Assembly: GCA_031253995.1 (NCBI GenBank)
Contig: JAIRVG010000044.1
Span: 1-64,000, forward strand
DNA length: 64,000 nt
Reading direction: 5' to 3'
Origin: Paucimonas sp.
GTDB taxonomy: Bacteria > Pseudomonadota > Gammaproteobacteria > Pseudomonadales > Pseudomonadaceae
The position numbers and the translations under genes are program-made. Below are positions 50,747 through 60,007 of this stretch, piece after piece. Every line of letters begins with the position of its first letter. Position 1 is the first letter of the stretch. The notes beneath the pieces are model-generated. The model was given only the letters and a program-made list of their open reading frames with translations, searched no databases and was not told the origin of the DNA.

Positions 50747-51026
50747 GCCGCTCGATGCTCTTCAACAGCGACACCACGATCGCCTTGGAGGCCTCCAGGC
50801 TGTGCTGGGTCGCCAGCACCATCTTCGCCAGCCGGCCCTCGGCGATCTCGCTGGCCTGGTAGTTGTTTTCATGGGCCAGGCGCAGCAGGGACATGAGCTG
50901 CTCAAGGGCATGCTTCATTTCCACCCCATCACGCACGGCGAACAGCGCCGTTTCGCCTTCATCGCAAAAGCAGAATTCGGTGTAGGTGGTGGTGAGGTCG
51001 GGGAGGGCGATGTCTTTTTTCTTCAT
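50724..51026 (-). CDS. DUF3077-like protein, RES partner
   Basis: A 100-residue protein starting MKKKDIALPDLTTTYTEFCF. The FCFCDEGETALFAVRDGVEMKHALEQLMSLL segment resembles the DUF3077 family common in Pseudomonas; the C-terminal half is a long helix (EGRLAKMVLATQHSLEASKAIV). It precedes and overlaps the RES gene. It could be an immunity/antitoxin-like or effector-partner protein; the sequence does not decide. Confidence 0.72.
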   Translation of the reverse strand: MKKKDIALPDLTTTYTEFCFCDEGETALFAVRDGVEMKHALEQLMSLLRLAHENNYQASEIAEGRLAKMVLATQHSLEASKAIVVSLLKSIERHDEISPG

Positions 51027-51255
51027 GATGTCCGACTGGCAAGTGCGGGAACCTGCTAGTGGCTGTCGGCCGCTATGCGCGGGTAGGAAATCAACTTGCA
51101 CGGTCCTTCAGAACCGGTCACTGGAAATCAACGACCCGCCAAGACTAGGCAGCTCTTCCCCCTAAGCGCAACGGCTGAAAAGCCGGAAAGGTGTGCTTGG
51201 GAAATTGCCTACGACGTAGTCGGAGATTGAGGCAGATTGTTGCGTTTGCCTCCCA

Positions 51256-52026
51256 TCAATCCCGATAACCCAAGGCCGCCGATATCTCCCGGCTTGCCCC
51301 CAGCAACGCCTGCAGAAACGCCTCCTGCGCCACCGCCGTGTCCATCACCGCATCCGGCCCCGACAGGTTGATCGCCGCGGTGATCGCGCCACTGTGATCA
51401 CGCACCCCGGCTGCGATCGCGGTGGAATAGTCCGAGCGGTGCAGCACCCACCCCCGCTGCCGATCCTCGACTATCAGTTGTTGCAGCTCCGGCAAGGTCC
51501 TGGGCGCCGGCGGTGGGTAGTCGTCCAGCCGCACATGCTGGTACAGCTGACTCAGTTCCGTCGCGTTCAAGCCGGTGAGCAGCACCCGCCCCAACGCCGT
51601 GCCGTGGCAGGGCAGGCGCGTGCCGACGGGAATATTGACGGTCAGCCGCTGCGGGGCGAAGGCGCGGTACACGTAGAGGCTGTCGGTCTGCTCGCGAATG
51701 CTCAGGTGACACGACAGCGAGGTGCGGTCGCGCAGGTCGTTGAGGTGGGGCATGGCGATTTCGACGATGTCGCGACTGGCGAGGTAGGCGAAGCCGTCGG
51801 AGATGACCCGGCTGCCCAGCTCGAAATCGCTGCGCCCGGCCTTGCGCAGGTAGCCCATGTCCACCAGGGTCTGGACGATGCGGTAGACGGCGGATGGACT
51901 GACCTCCAGGTGCTCGGCCATGTCCTGCATGCTCAGGCTGCGCTGGCGGGCGTTGAACAGGCCGAGGATGGTGAGGCCGCGCTGGAGGGCGGGGACGCGG
52001 TAGTCCATGGGTTCGATGGCGGTCAT
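51256..52026 (-). CDS. IclR-family transcriptional regulator
   Basis: A 256-residue regulator: N-terminal winged HTH (LSMQDMAEHLEVSPSAVYRI) and C-terminal IclR effector domain (VGTRLPCHGTALGRVLLTGL, then GVRDHSGAITAAINLSGP). It lies 70 bases after mgdD on the same strand, so it may be carried on or next to the methylamine operon transcript. Which genes it controls is not shown. Confidence 0.9.
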   Translation of the reverse strand: MTAIEPMDYRVPALQRGLTILGLFNARQRSLSMQDMAEHLEVSPSAVYRIVQTLVDMGYLRKAGRSDFELGSRVISDGFAYLASRDIVEIAMPHLNDLRDRTSLSCHLSIREQTDSLYVYRAFAPQRLTVNIPVGTRLPCHGTALGRVLLTGLNATELSQLYQHVRLDDYPPPAPRTLPELQQLIVEDRQRGWVLHRSDYSTAIAAGVRDHSGAITAAINLSGPDAVMDTAVAQEAFLQALLGASREISAALGYRD

Positions 52027-52096
52027 GGCTGGAGTCCTGTGGTGACTGATCGATTTGACCGGGACCCGCTCCCACAGGTCCCGTGTGAACTACAAA

Positions 52097-52666
52097 TCAA
52101 TCGAGCAGGTTATCGATACTCACCGGCACCCCGCCGAACTCCCCCATCGCATCCAGCAGCGCTGCCTGGAAATACGCCAGCGAGGCCCGGTCGAAGAGCA
52201 GGTGGAACCTCGGCAGTTCCGCCGTCCCGGCATTGATGACGATCCCGTTCAGGCGCGCCACCGACGTCTGCGCCACGCTGCCGACGGGAAACGCCTCGGC
52301 CCGCAGGTCGACGCCACAGAGCTTGGCCATCACCTCGGCGACATGCCGCCCCGACAGCTGCAACCAGGCATGGCTGTCCTGGCGCGGCAGCAGGTAGTTG
52401 CGCTGCTCGCCCAGGGCCCAGCCAGCCTCTTCGTCGGCAATCCGCTGTCCACGATCCGCCAGGCTGCCCAGCAGGAAGTACTCGGTCTGCGACAACCGCG
52501 CCACCAGGGTGCCGTCTTCGCACAGCACCGCCCGGTTGGGCGCCTCGGGCAGCACGTAGCCGCGCTCGCCCAGCCACGCGGCGGCATCCACGCCACGGAA
52601 ACCCACCCGTGGCACATCGGTCAGGTCGATGAGCGCACAGCGCTCGATAGGATTGAGACTGGTCAT
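52097..52666 (-). CDS. mgdD: N-methylglutamate dehydrogenase subunit D (SoxG-like)
   Basis: A 189-residue homologue of the sarcosine oxidase gamma subunit, a small GcvT-like fold at the subunit interface. Seen: ALIDLTDVPRVGFRGVDAAAWL and LLPRQDSHAWLQLSGRHVAEVMAKLCGVDL. Last gene of the minus-strand operon, three bases after mgdC. A SoxG name is equally usual in databases; the neighbouring gmaS-mgs genes are the reason I prefer the N-methylglutamate assignment. Confidence 0.85.
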   Translation of the reverse strand: MTSLNPIERCALIDLTDVPRVGFRGVDAAAWLGERGYVLPEAPNRAVLCEDGTLVARLSQTEYFLLGSLADRGQRIADEEAGWALGEQRNYLLPRQDSHAWLQLSGRHVAEVMAKLCGVDLRAEAFPVGSVAQTSVARLNGIVINAGTAELPRFHLLFDRASLAYFQAALLDAMGEFGGVPVSIDNLLD

Positions 52667-52669
52667 GGC

Positions 52670-55567
52670 TCAGAGCTCCTGGCGCTGGTTGTCGGGATCG
52701 TAGAACGGCAGTTTCACCACGGTGGCCTGGACCACCTCGCCACCCTCGACGCGGATCGGAATGCGCGTGCCCGGTTCGGCCTGGTCGGCGCCGGCATAGG
52801 CCAGGCCGATGATCTGGCCAAGGGTGGCCGAGTACTCGCAGGAGGTGACGTTGCCGCTGATGTCCGCACCGCTGAGCACCAGGTGTCCTTCCAGCGGCTG
52901 TGCGCTGCCCTTGGGCAGGCTGAAGCCCACCAGCTTGCGCTTGAGCGGCTGGCGTTCGAGGATCTCGATCGAGCGCTTGCCGACGAAGAACGGCTTCTTG
53001 CGGCCGATCGCCCATTGCATGTCGATCTCGCCGGGGTGGGTCATGCCGTCGGTGTCCTGGCTGATGATCACGTGGCCTTTTTCCAGACGCAGCAGGCGCT
53101 GGCTCTCCACGCCGAACGGCCGAATGCCGAAGGTGGCACCCGCTTCCATCAACACATCCCAGAGCTTGCCGCCATGACGGGCCGGGACGTGGATCTCGTA
53201 CCCCAGTTCGCCCACGAAGCCCACGCGCATCAACCGCGCCGGCATCCCCGCCACCGTGCCGGTGCGCACGCCGAGATAAGGGAAGCCCTCGGCCGAAAGA
53301 TCCACGTCGCTGCACACCCTCTCCATCACCTTGCGCGACAGCGGCCCGGCCACGTTCACCGCCGCCAGTGCCGCGGTGACGTTGGCGATGTCCACGTCCA
53401 GGCGCCATTGCGCATTCCACTTGAGCATCTGCTGGTAGATGCGGTCGACGCCGCTGGTGGTGGCGGTCACGTAGAAGTGCCGCTCGCCCAGCCGGGCAAT
53501 CACGCCGTCGTCGATCACCACGCCATGCTCGTTGGTCATCAGCCCGTAGCGGGTACGCCCCACCGGCTGTTTGGCGAACGGCATGGTGTACATGCGCTCC
53601 AGCAGTTCGGCGGCATCCGGGCCGCGCACGTCGAGGCCGCCAAGGGTGGAGACGTCGATGAGGCCGACCTTCTCGCGCACATGGCGCACTTCGTCCTGCA
53701 TGCAGCGCTCGCGTTCACCCGGCTTGCCGTAATAGGCCGGACGCTGCCAGATGCCGGCGGGCATCAGCTTGGCGCCAGCGGCGACATGGCGGCTGTGCAT
53801 CGCGGTGTGGCGGTAGGGGTCGAAGGCACGACCGGCCACATGCGCCAGCTTCTCCGCCTCGAACGGCGGGCGCGCCGTGGTCACGCCGGTTTCGCTGATG
53901 CTGCGCTTGGTCGCCTGGGCCACCAGCCGCGCCGTCGGCAGCGCCGAATGACGCCCCTGGGACGGGCCCATGCCCACGGTGGAGAAGCGCTTGACCAGCT
54001 GCACGTCGCGGTAGCCATGGCGGGTGGCGTTGATGATGTCGCGCACCTGCAGGTCTTCGTCGAAATCGACGAAATCCTTGCCTTTGGGGTGGGCGAAGAT
54101 CGGCCACTCGAAGTTGACCCGCGCCTCGCCGGCGAACTCGGCAGCACCCACGCCCGGCTCCAGGCCCAGCGCCTGCACGGCGGCAGCGGCCACGCGGCTG
54201 CCATCGAGCAGCACGTTGTCCAGTCGATGGCGACCATTCACCGAGCCTGCCACGGTCAGCCCGTCCGGCAGCCCGCTGATGGCGAACTCGGCGCGCTGCT
54301 CGTCGTACGCCAGCTTGCCCCCGGCCTGGCACAGCAACTGATAGACCGGCATGTAGCCCGCCGACATGCACAGCAGGTCGCACGCCAGGGTCAGCCCATG
54401 CTCGGCCACCTGGCCCTGGGCGGTGATACGGCGAATCTCCACGCCACTCACATGGCGCATGCCCTTCTCGTGCAGGGCTTCGTACACCGTGCTGCCCAGG
54501 TGCACCGCAATCCCGCGTTTCTCCAGGGCCACCTTCAGCGCCACGTCGGCCGGCTGGGCACGCATGTCCACCAGGGCCGCGACCTGCACGCCCTGGTCAG
54601 CCAGGTCCAGCGCGGCGAGATAACCGTCATCGTTGCCGGTCAGCACCACGCCGCAGTTGCCCGGCTTCACCGCGTACAGCTTCATCAGGCGTTGCGCGGC
54701 GCTGGTGAGCATCACACCCGGCAGGTCGTTGTTGCGGAACACCACCGGCTGGTCGAAGGAGCCGGCGGCGACGATGCATTGCCTGGCCCGTACCTTGTAC
54801 ATCCGCTTGCCCTGGATCACCGGCAGGTAGTTGTCGGTGAACCAGGCGTTGCAGGTGGCCTTGGTCAGCACCTGGATATTGGCGTGGCCCTGCACGGCGG
54901 CGAGCAGTTCGCGGCGCAAGGTTTCGGCGCGCTGGCCCTGCGCGTCGAAACGGGCGTAGGTCAGCGAGCCGCCCAGCACCGGCTGTTGTTCGATCAGCAG
55001 GACCCGGGCACCGGCGTTGGCGGCCGTGAGGGCGGCGCTGAGACCGGCAGGACCGGCGCCGACGACCGCCACATCGACGAAGAGATAGGCCTTGTCGTAG
55101 TACTGCGGCTTGAAGTTCAGGTCGAGCACGCCCAGTCCGGCTTTCTTGCGGATCAACGGCTCCCAGACCTTCCACATGCCCTTGGGCTTGAAGAACGAGC
55201 GGTAGTAGAAACCCACCGGCATGAAGCGCGAGAACTTGCCCAGGTAGGCATCCCGGTCGCCGTCCAGCGAGCCGTTGTAGTTCTGCCCGCTGACCTGCAT
55301 GCCGGCGTCCAGCGCCTGGGCGTCGGCCAGCACGTTGGGTTCGTCCGGCAGTTGCACCAGGGTGTTGGCGTCCTGCCCGGCCATGGTCAGCGGACCACGC
55401 GGGCGGTGGTACTTGAACGAACGCGAGAGCAGCCAGCGGCCGTTGCCGAGCAGGGCGCTGGCGATGCTGTCGCCGGCGAAGCCTTGGTAGTCGGTGCCAT
55501 CGAAACTGAAGCGCAGGGGCTGCTCGCGGTCGATCAGCAGGCCCATCGGGGCGGGGAGGCGGTTCAT
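52670..55567 (-). CDS. mgdC: N-methylglutamate dehydrogenase subunit C (SoxA-like, folate-binding)
   Basis: A 965-residue large subunit. N-terminal ferredoxin-like fold (about 1-110, no 2Fe-2S cysteine set), NAD-binding FAD/NAD module (GAGPAG at 170-175), then a C-terminal aminomethyltransferase (GcvT) half where tetrahydrofolate receives the methyl-derived carbon. In this pathway the complex oxidises N-methylglutamate to glutamate and 5,10-methylene-tetrahydrofolate. Start 55567 has AGGAG upstream and overlaps mgdB's stop (ATGA); the longer frame to 55852 is out of phase with mgdB and rejected. Confidence 0.9.
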   Translation of the reverse strand: MNRLPAPMGLLIDREQPLRFSFDGTDYQGFAGDSIASALLGNGRWLLSRSFKYHRPRGPLTMAGQDANTLVQLPDEPNVLADAQALDAGMQVSGQNYNGSLDGDRDAYLGKFSRFMPVGFYYRSFFKPKGMWKVWEPLIRKKAGLGVLDLNFKPQYYDKAYLFVDVAVVGAGPAGLSAALTAANAGARVLLIEQQPVLGGSLTYARFDAQGQRAETLRRELLAAVQGHANIQVLTKATCNAWFTDNYLPVIQGKRMYKVRARQCIVAAGSFDQPVVFRNNDLPGVMLTSAAQRLMKLYAVKPGNCGVVLTGNDDGYLAALDLADQGVQVAALVDMRAQPADVALKVALEKRGIAVHLGSTVYEALHEKGMRHVSGVEIRRITAQGQVAEHGLTLACDLLCMSAGYMPVYQLLCQAGGKLAYDEQRAEFAISGLPDGLTVAGSVNGRHRLDNVLLDGSRVAAAAVQALGLEPGVGAAEFAGEARVNFEWPIFAHPKGKDFVDFDEDLQVRDIINATRHGYRDVQLVKRFSTVGMGPSQGRHSALPTARLVAQATKRSISETGVTTARPPFEAEKLAHVAGRAFDPYRHTAMHSRHVAAGAKLMPAGIWQRPAYYGKPGERERCMQDEVRHVREKVGLIDVSTLGGLDVRGPDAAELLERMYTMPFAKQPVGRTRYGLMTNEHGVVIDDGVIARLGERHFYVTATTSGVDRIYQQMLKWNAQWRLDVDIANVTAALAAVNVAGPLSRKVMERVCSDVDLSAEGFPYLGVRTGTVAGMPARLMRVGFVGELGYEIHVPARHGGKLWDVLMEAGATFGIRPFGVESQRLLRLEKGHVIISQDTDGMTHPGEIDMQWAIGRKKPFFVGKRSIEILERQPLKRKLVGFSLPKGSAQPLEGHLVLSGADISGNVTSCEYSATLGQIIGLAYAGADQAEPGTRIPIRVEGGEVVQATVVKLPFYDPDNQRQEL

Positions 55568-55866
55568 CCGGCGATCTCCTGGACGGGGGCGGTGAAGTCG
55601 ATCCGCGTGGCGAACACTTCCTTGGCGTCGAAGGTGCGCAGGATCTGGTCGGTGACCGTATGGCGCTCGGCGAGGAACCAGTAGCTGGACGCGTTGTGCA
55701 TCCACCACTCGCGGACCACGCCGGCCTCGTTGTCGCTGTTGAACACGTAGTCGGCCCATTCGGCGTCGGAGCAGGTGGCCGGGTCGGGCATCACCTTGAA
55801 CTCGCCGCCGTAGGTGAACTCGCTGATGTTCCTTGGCCCGTTGAGCGGGCAATTCATGATCTTCAT
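55564..55866 (-). CDS. mgdB: N-methylglutamate dehydrogenase subunit B (SoxD-like), zinc ligands altered
   Basis: A 100-residue homologue of the sarcosine oxidase delta subunit. The family opening CPxxGPRxxxEFTYGGE is present. In the known sarcosine oxidase delta, zinc is held by C6, C9, H59 and C63. Here Cys6 and His57 are retained but the second position is Asn9 (CPLNG) and the fourth is Ser61 (MHNASS), so zinc binding is probably lost or changed. AGGGGGAA precedes ATG 55866. The gene is 11 bases after mgdA and overlaps mgdC. Confidence 0.88.
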   Translation of the reverse strand: MKIMNCPLNGPRNISEFTYGGEFKVMPDPATCSDAEWADYVFNSDNEAGVVREWWMHNASSYWFLAERHTVTDQILRTFDAKEVFATRIDFTAPVQEIAG

Positions 55867-55877
55867 GGCATTCCCCC

Positions 55878-57119
55878 TTAGTGACTGGCCGCGGTGGCGC
55901 CCATTTCGTTGACCTGCTGGAAGGTGCTGAAGCGCTCCAGGGCGAAGGGCTTGATCAGCTCCGGCACGCGGCCGCCGCTGGCCACCAGTTCGGCCATGGT
56001 CTTGCCGCAGATGGGCGTGGACTTGAAGCCCCAGGTGCCCCAGCCGGCATCGAGGTAGTAGTTCTTCACCGGCGACAGGCCCATGATCGGGCTGTAGTCC
56101 GGGGTCATGTCGGTGATCCCGGCCCACTGGCGCATCAGCTTGGCGTTGGCCATGAACGGGAACATCTCGATGGCGTGGGCCAGCAGGCTTTCCTTGAGGT
56201 CCAGGGTCGAGCGGGTGTTGTACAGCGGGTACGGATCGGAGCCGCCGCCGAAGACGATCTCGCCACGGCTGGTCTGCTGCACGTAGCAGTGCAGGGCCGA
56301 GGAACTCACCAGCGGATCGAGGAACGGCTTGAACGGCTGGGTCACCATGGCTTGCAGCGGGTAGGTGTGGATCGGCGCGCGGATCCCGGCCTTCTTCAGC
56401 ATCAGCGAGCTGGCGCCGGCGATGGCCTGTACCGCGCAGCCGCACTTCACCGTGCCGCGGTTGGTCTTCACGGCAGTGATGCGGCCGTCCTCGATGATCA
56501 GGTCCTGGACTTCGGTGAGCTGGTGGATTTCCACCCCGCGCTTGGCCGCCTGCCTGGCGTAGCCCCAGGCCACGGCGTCGTGGCGGGCGGTGGCGCCGTC
56601 GATGTGCCAGAGGCCGGCGAGCACCGGGATGTGGCCGGGGTCGAGGTTGAGGCTCGGCACCAGTTCGCGGATCTGCTGGCGGTCGATCATCTCGGTGCGC
56701 CCGCCGAAGTGCTTGTTCACCTCCGCGCGCTGGCGGAAGGCGCGCACCGTGGCGTCGGTGTGGGCCAGTGTCAGCTGGCCGCGCTCGGAGTACATGATGT
56801 TGAAGTCGAACTCGTTGGACAGCTCCTGGAACATCCGCACCGACTCGATGTAGAAGCGCACGCCCTCGCTGGTGAGGTAGTTGGAACGGATCACCGCGGT
56901 GTTGCGCGCGGTGTTGCCGCCGCCCAGGTAGGACTTTTCCAGGACCGCGACATTGGTCACGCCGTGGTACTTCGCCAGGTAGTAGGCGATGGCCAGGCCA
57001 TGGCCGCCGCCGCCGATGATGACCACGTCGTAGGACGCTTTCAGCTCGGTCGGTGGTGGCAGGTCGACTTCCGCCGGGTACTCGGAACTCAGGCCGTATT
57101 TCAGGAGATTGAAGGGCAT
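55878..57119 (-). CDS. mgdA: N-methylglutamate dehydrogenase subunit A (SoxB-like flavoprotein)
   Basis: A 413-residue DAO-family FAD subunit that holds the amine-oxidising site. The dinucleotide motif is [19 protein letters not shown] near residue 32, followed by [21 protein letters not shown]. The [16 protein letters not shown] stretch is where sarcosine oxidase beta attaches FMN through histidine. AGGAGG lies upstream of ATG 57119, itself inside the end of folD (19-base overlap). Confidence 0.92.
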   Translation of the reverse strand: MPFNLLKYGLSSEYPAEVDLPPPTELKASYDVVIIGGGGHGLAIAYYLAKYHGVTNVAVLEKSYLGGGNTARNTAVIRSNYLTSEGVRFYIESVRMFQELSNEFDFNIMYSERGQLTLAHTDATVRAFRQRAEVNKHFGGRTEMIDRQQIRELVPSLNLDPGHIPVLAGLWHIDGATARHDAVAWGYARQAAKRGVEIHQLTEVQDLIIEDGRITAVKTNRGTVKCGCAVQAIAGASSLMLKKAGIRAPIHTYPLQAMVTQPFKPFLDPLVSSSALHCYVQQTSRGEIVFGGGSDPYPLYNTRSTLDLKESLLAHAIEMFPFMANAKLMRQWAGITDMTPDYSPIMGLSPVKNYYLDAGWGTWGFKSTPICGKTMAELVASGGRVPELIKPFALERFSTFQQVNEMGATAASH

Positions 57120-57994
57120 GGAGCCTCCTGCTGCAGGCGTGCGGCGGTCAGGGTGTTCTTCATCAGGAAGGCGATGGTCATCGGACCCACGCCGCCGGGA
57201 ACCGGGGTGATGGCGGCGACCTTGGGCAGGGCGCTGTCGAAGTCGACGTCACCCACCAGCCGCGAGCGCTCGCCCTCGGTGATGCGGTTGATGCCGACAT
57301 CGATCACCACCGCGCCGGGCTTGAGCCAGTCGGCGTCCACCAGGCGCGGACGGCCGACGGCGGCGACGACGATATCCGCCTGGCGGCACAGTTCTTTGAG
57401 GTTGGCGCTGCGCGAGTGGACCACGGTCACCGTGCAGTGGGCCTTGAGCAGCAGGGCGGCCATGGGCTTGCCGACGATGTTGGAGCGACCGATCACCACC
57501 GCGTGCTTGCCGCCGAGATCGCCCATGCTGTCTTCCAGCAGGCGCATGCAGCCGGCGGGGGTGCAGGGAGTGAGCACGTCGCGGCCCTGGCTGAGGCCGC
57601 CGACGTTCTCGGCGTGGAAACCGTCGACGTCCTTGCGCGGGTCGATGGCCTGGAGCACGCGGGCTTCATCGATATGGGCCGGCAGTGGCAGTTGCACGAG
57701 GATGCCGTGGACGCTGGCGTCGGCGTTCAGCTCGCCGATCAGGGCGAGGAGGGTGGCCTCGCTGGTGTCGGCGGGCAGCTTGTGTTCCTCGGAGCGGATC
57801 CCGCATTCCTCGGCGCGCAGTACCTTGTTGCGCACGTAGACCTGGCTCGCCGGGTCCTGGCCGACGAGGATCACGGTGAGGGCCGGGGCGATGCCCTGGC
57901 GCTTCATGTCCTCGACCTGGGTCTTCACTTCCGCGATCACGCGGGCGGCGGCGGCCTTGCCGTCGATCAACTTGATGGGGGCTGGAGTATTCAC
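57101..57994 (-). CDS. folD: Methylenetetrahydrofolate dehydrogenase/cyclohydrolase
   Basis: Converts 5,10-methylene-THF to 10-formyl-THF. It has 297 residues. Signatures: [27 protein letters not shown], the [12 protein letters not shown] loop, [18 protein letters not shown] and [13 protein letters not shown]. Start is GTG 57994, overlapping the purU stop. Its place between purU and mgdA means it serves the methylamine one-carbon flow; a housekeeping folD is probably elsewhere. Confidence 0.96.
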   Translation of the reverse strand: MNTPAPIKLIDGKAAAARVIAEVKTQVEDMKRQGIAPALTVILVGQDPASQVYVRNKVLRAEECGIRSEEHKLPADTSEATLLALIGELNADASVHGILVQLPLPAHIDEARVLQAIDPRKDVDGFHAENVGGLSQGRDVLTPCTPAGCMRLLEDSMGDLGGKHAVVIGRSNIVGKPMAALLLKAHCTVTVVHSRSANLKELCRQADIVVAAVGRPRLVDADWLKPGAVVIDVGINRITEGERSRLVGDVDFDSALPKVAAITPVPGGVGPMTIAFLMKNTLTAARLQQEAPCPSIS

Positions 57995-58857
57995 CGGAAG
58001 ATCACCGTACGGTCGCCGTTGAGGAAGACCCGGTGCTCAAGGTGGTATTTCACCGCCTTGGACAGGGCCACGGTTTCGGTATCGCGGCCCACGCTGACCA
58101 GGTCGTCGGCCAGGTAGGCATGGTCCACGCGCTGCACTTCCTGCTCGATGATCGGGCCTTCGTCGAGGTCCGAGGTCACGTAGTGGGCGGTGGCGCCGAT
58201 CAGCTTCACGCCGCGGGCGTAGGCCTGGTGGTAGGGCTTGGCGCCCTTGAAGCCGGGCAGGAACGAGTGGTGGATGTTGATGGCGCGGCCGGCAAGCTGT
58301 TTGCACAGGTCATCGGAGAGGATCTGCATGTAGCGGGCGAGCACCACCAGCTCGGTGCCGGTTTCCTCGACGATCTGCAGCAGTGCCGACTCTTGTCGGG
58401 ACTTGGTGTCCTTGGTCACCGGCAGGTAGATGAAACGGATGCCCTCGCGCTCGGCCATGGGCCGCAGGTCGAGGTGGTTGGAGACGATGGCGGTGATCTG
58501 CATGTCCATCTCGCCCTTGTGGTGGCGGTAGAGCAGGTCGGCCAGGCAGTGGTCGTACTTGCTGACCATCAGCAGTACGCGCATCGGCTGGTTGCTGCCG
58601 TGCAGGCTCCAGTCCATGTCCAGACGTTGGGCGACTGTGTCGAAGCCTTGCTCGACTTCGTCGATGTCGCCTTCGAAGTTGTCGTTGAAACGGAACACTG
58701 CCCGCATGAAGAAACGACCGCTGGTGTCATCGTCGAACTGCGACATCTCGCTGATGTAGCAGCCCTTTTCCGCCAGGTAGGTGGTGACCGCCGCGACGAT
58801 GCCGGAGGTCGCCGGACAGCTGATCTTGAGGATGTAGTGGCTGGTGGCGTGGTGCAT
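57991..58857 (-). CDS. purU: Formyltetrahydrofolate deformylase
   Basis: Hydrolyses 10-formyl-THF to formate and THF. It has 288 residues: N-terminal ACT domain ([22 protein letters not shown]) and a formyltransferase domain with [21 protein letters not shown] and [18 protein letters not shown]. First gene of the purU-folD-mgdABCD operon; GAGGA precedes the ATG. Confidence 0.95.
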   Translation of the reverse strand: MHHATSHYILKISCPATSGIVAAVTTYLAEKGCYISEMSQFDDDTSGRFFMRAVFRFNDNFEGDIDEVEQGFDTVAQRLDMDWSLHGSNQPMRVLLMVSKYDHCLADLLYRHHKGEMDMQITAIVSNHLDLRPMAEREGIRFIYLPVTKDTKSRQESALLQIVEETGTELVVLARYMQILSDDLCKQLAGRAINIHHSFLPGFKGAKPYHQAYARGVKLIGATAHYVTSDLDEGPIIEQEVQRVDHAYLADDLVSVGRDTETVALSKAVKYHLEHRVFLNGDRTVIFR

Positions 58858-58949
58858 TTCGGGTCCTCGGATGAAGTGGCGGCAGCGGTCGCAAGGCGGA
58901 AATTTCAGCGGTGAAGCGGTGTTTTGTCGGTGAATATTATTTATTGGTG

Positions 58950-58964
58950 GGAATAAAATATTCC
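58950..58964. promoter_or_regulatory. Shared dyad upstream of purU (putative XRE-cupin operator)
   Basis: GGAATAAAATATTCC, arms GGAAT/ATTCC with a 5-base spacer. It lies at about +3 to +17 of the predicted purU transcript. It fits the same GGAAWNWWAWWTTCS pattern as the sites near the regulator and gmaS. A second partial copy, GGAAACTAAAGG, starts at 59031. Confidence 0.55.
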
Positions 58965-58973
58965 TTTTGCGCT

Positions 58974-59002
58974 TTTATAGGCGAAAGGAAGGTGCAGGTC
59001 TA
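58974..59002 (-). promoter_or_regulatory. Sigma-70 promoter for purU-folD-mgdABCD
   Basis: On the minus strand: -35 TAGACC (59002-58997), 17-base spacer, -10 TATAAA (58979-58974). It gives a leader of about 110 bases before the purU ATG. The remaining gene-free bases up to 59236 hold a partial operator and a REP pair. Confidence 0.55.
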
Positions 59003-59066
59003 GCCTGTGGGGAAAATTTTTATCTTGGGAGGAAACTAAAGGTAGGGGATTTTTGTGGTGGGGCTT

Positions 59067-59218
59067 AGGGCCCTATCGCTGGCAAGCCAGCTCCTACAAG
59101 GATTTCTGCCAGCCTGGTGAATGCATTCCAGCCATGTCCAGGGATACCCATGACACACCTGGAAACTGAGGCTGGATGCTGACCCCTGTGGGAGCTGGCT
59201 TGCCAGCGATGAGGCCCT
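59067..59218. repeat. Paired inverted REP elements, 90-base spacer
   Basis: REP cores TATCGCTGGCAAGCCAGCTC (starting at 59074) and its complement (ending near 59211), separated by about 90 bases with no recognisable gene. They sit in the gap between the purU promoter and the regulator gene. Confidence 0.85.
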
Positions 59219-59236
59219 GAAGGGCACTAGAGAACT

Positions 59237-59830
59237 TCAGTCATTCCCATAGTTCATGATCGACAACAACTTGATCGGCACCTGCACCAGCTGCTCCGGC
59301 CCATGGGGCACATCGCCGTCGAAGGTCAGGCTGTCACCGGCCTGCATGTGGTACAGCTGGTTGCCATGCCGGTACACCAGTTCGCCTTCCAGCAGGTGCA
59401 GGAACTCGGTGCCCGGATGGGCGAAGGTGGGGAATTCCTCGCTGGCGTCATCCATGCTCACCATGTACGCCTCGAAATTCTTCTTCGGCCCGCGGGTGTG
59501 GTTGAGCAGATGGTAGGTATGGCCCTTCTCGGTGCCGCGGCGCACCACCTCCATGCCCTCGCCACCCTTGACCAGGATGGCGCTGCCATCCGGCTGGTCG
59601 TACTGGCTGAACAGCTTGGACATGGGCATGCCCAGCACGTCGCACAGGCGGCTGAGGATATCCAGGCTGGTGGACACCTGGGCGTTCTCGATCTTGCTCA
59701 GCATGCCCTGGCTGATCCCGGCGATGCGCGCCACGTCCGCCAGCTTCAATTCCTGCGCCTGGCGCTCGCGGCGGATCTGCATGCCCAGGTATTGCTCCAG
59801 GCGAAGGCGGGGTGGGTTCTCGGTAGTCAC
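59237..59830 (-). CDS. XRE-cupin transcriptional regulator
   Basis: A 197-residue regulator with an N-terminal XRE helix-turn-helix (LADVARIAGISQGMLSKIEN) and a C-terminal cupin that usually binds a small ligand (HPGTEFLHLLEGELVYRHGNQL and the DSLTFDGDVPHGPEQL strand). It starts with GTG at 59830. Position between the two pathway arms and the nearby dyads make it the likely specific regulator. Ligand and sign of action are not shown. Confidence 0.9.
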   Translation of the reverse strand: MTTENPPRLRLEQYLGMQIRRERQAQELKLADVARIAGISQGMLSKIENAQVSTSLDILSRLCDVLGMPMSKLFSQYDQPDGSAILVKGGEGMEVVRRGTEKGHTYHLLNHTRGPKKNFEAYMVSMDDASEEFPTFAHPGTEFLHLLEGELVYRHGNQLYHMQAGDSLTFDGDVPHGPEQLVQVPIKLLSIMNYGND

Positions 59831-59860
59831 GGTCGGTCGATCCTGCTTGTTTTCGGTTCA

Positions 59861-59875
59861 GGAAAATTAATTTCG
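59861..59875. promoter_or_regulatory. Shared dyad over the regulator -10 (putative operator)
   Basis: GGAAAATTAATTTCG, arms GGAAA/TTTC(G). Read on the minus strand it covers the best -10 candidate TAATTT of the regulator (with -35 TTGCAC at 59891-59886, 16-base spacer), so autoregulation is likely. Confidence 0.55.
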
Positions 59876-59889
59876 CACTGAGAAAGTGC
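59875..59889. promoter_or_regulatory. NtrC-like dyad
   Basis: GCACTGAGAAAGTGC is a perfect 5-5-5 dyad matching the NtrC pattern GCACY-N5-RGTGC. It lies about 145-160 bases upstream of the predicted gmaS transcript start, a usual enhancer distance, and overlaps the -35 of the divergent regulator. The rest of 59890-60007 shows only GGTGC half-sites. Confidence 0.5.
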
Positions 59890-60007
59890 AAAAAAGATCC
59901 CGCCGCCGGGTGCGGACGCCGGGACTTTCCTCGGATGAAAGAGAGTTTCCCATATAAACAGCAGGCCGGTGCAACGCCGGGGCCATTTCTTCCTGTGTCT
60001 TCAAAAC

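Noticed and set aside
52060..52085. Partial REP-like CCGCTCCCACAGGTCCC between the IclR gene and mgdD
   Set aside because: Only the CTCCCACAGG tail is shared and no inverted partner is seen, so it is not called a repeat.
52055..55684. A 1209-codon open frame on the plus strand opposite mgdC
   Set aside because: It mirrors the true gene on the opposite strand. High GC at third positions keeps antisense frames open; its product is His/Gln/Arg-rich and matches no family.
52097..55866. Ordinary sarcosine oxidase soxBDAG operon
   Set aside because: Homology alone would allow it, but the divergent gmaS-mgsABC genes and the altered delta subunit fit N-methylglutamate dehydrogenase better. I keep this as the main alternative.
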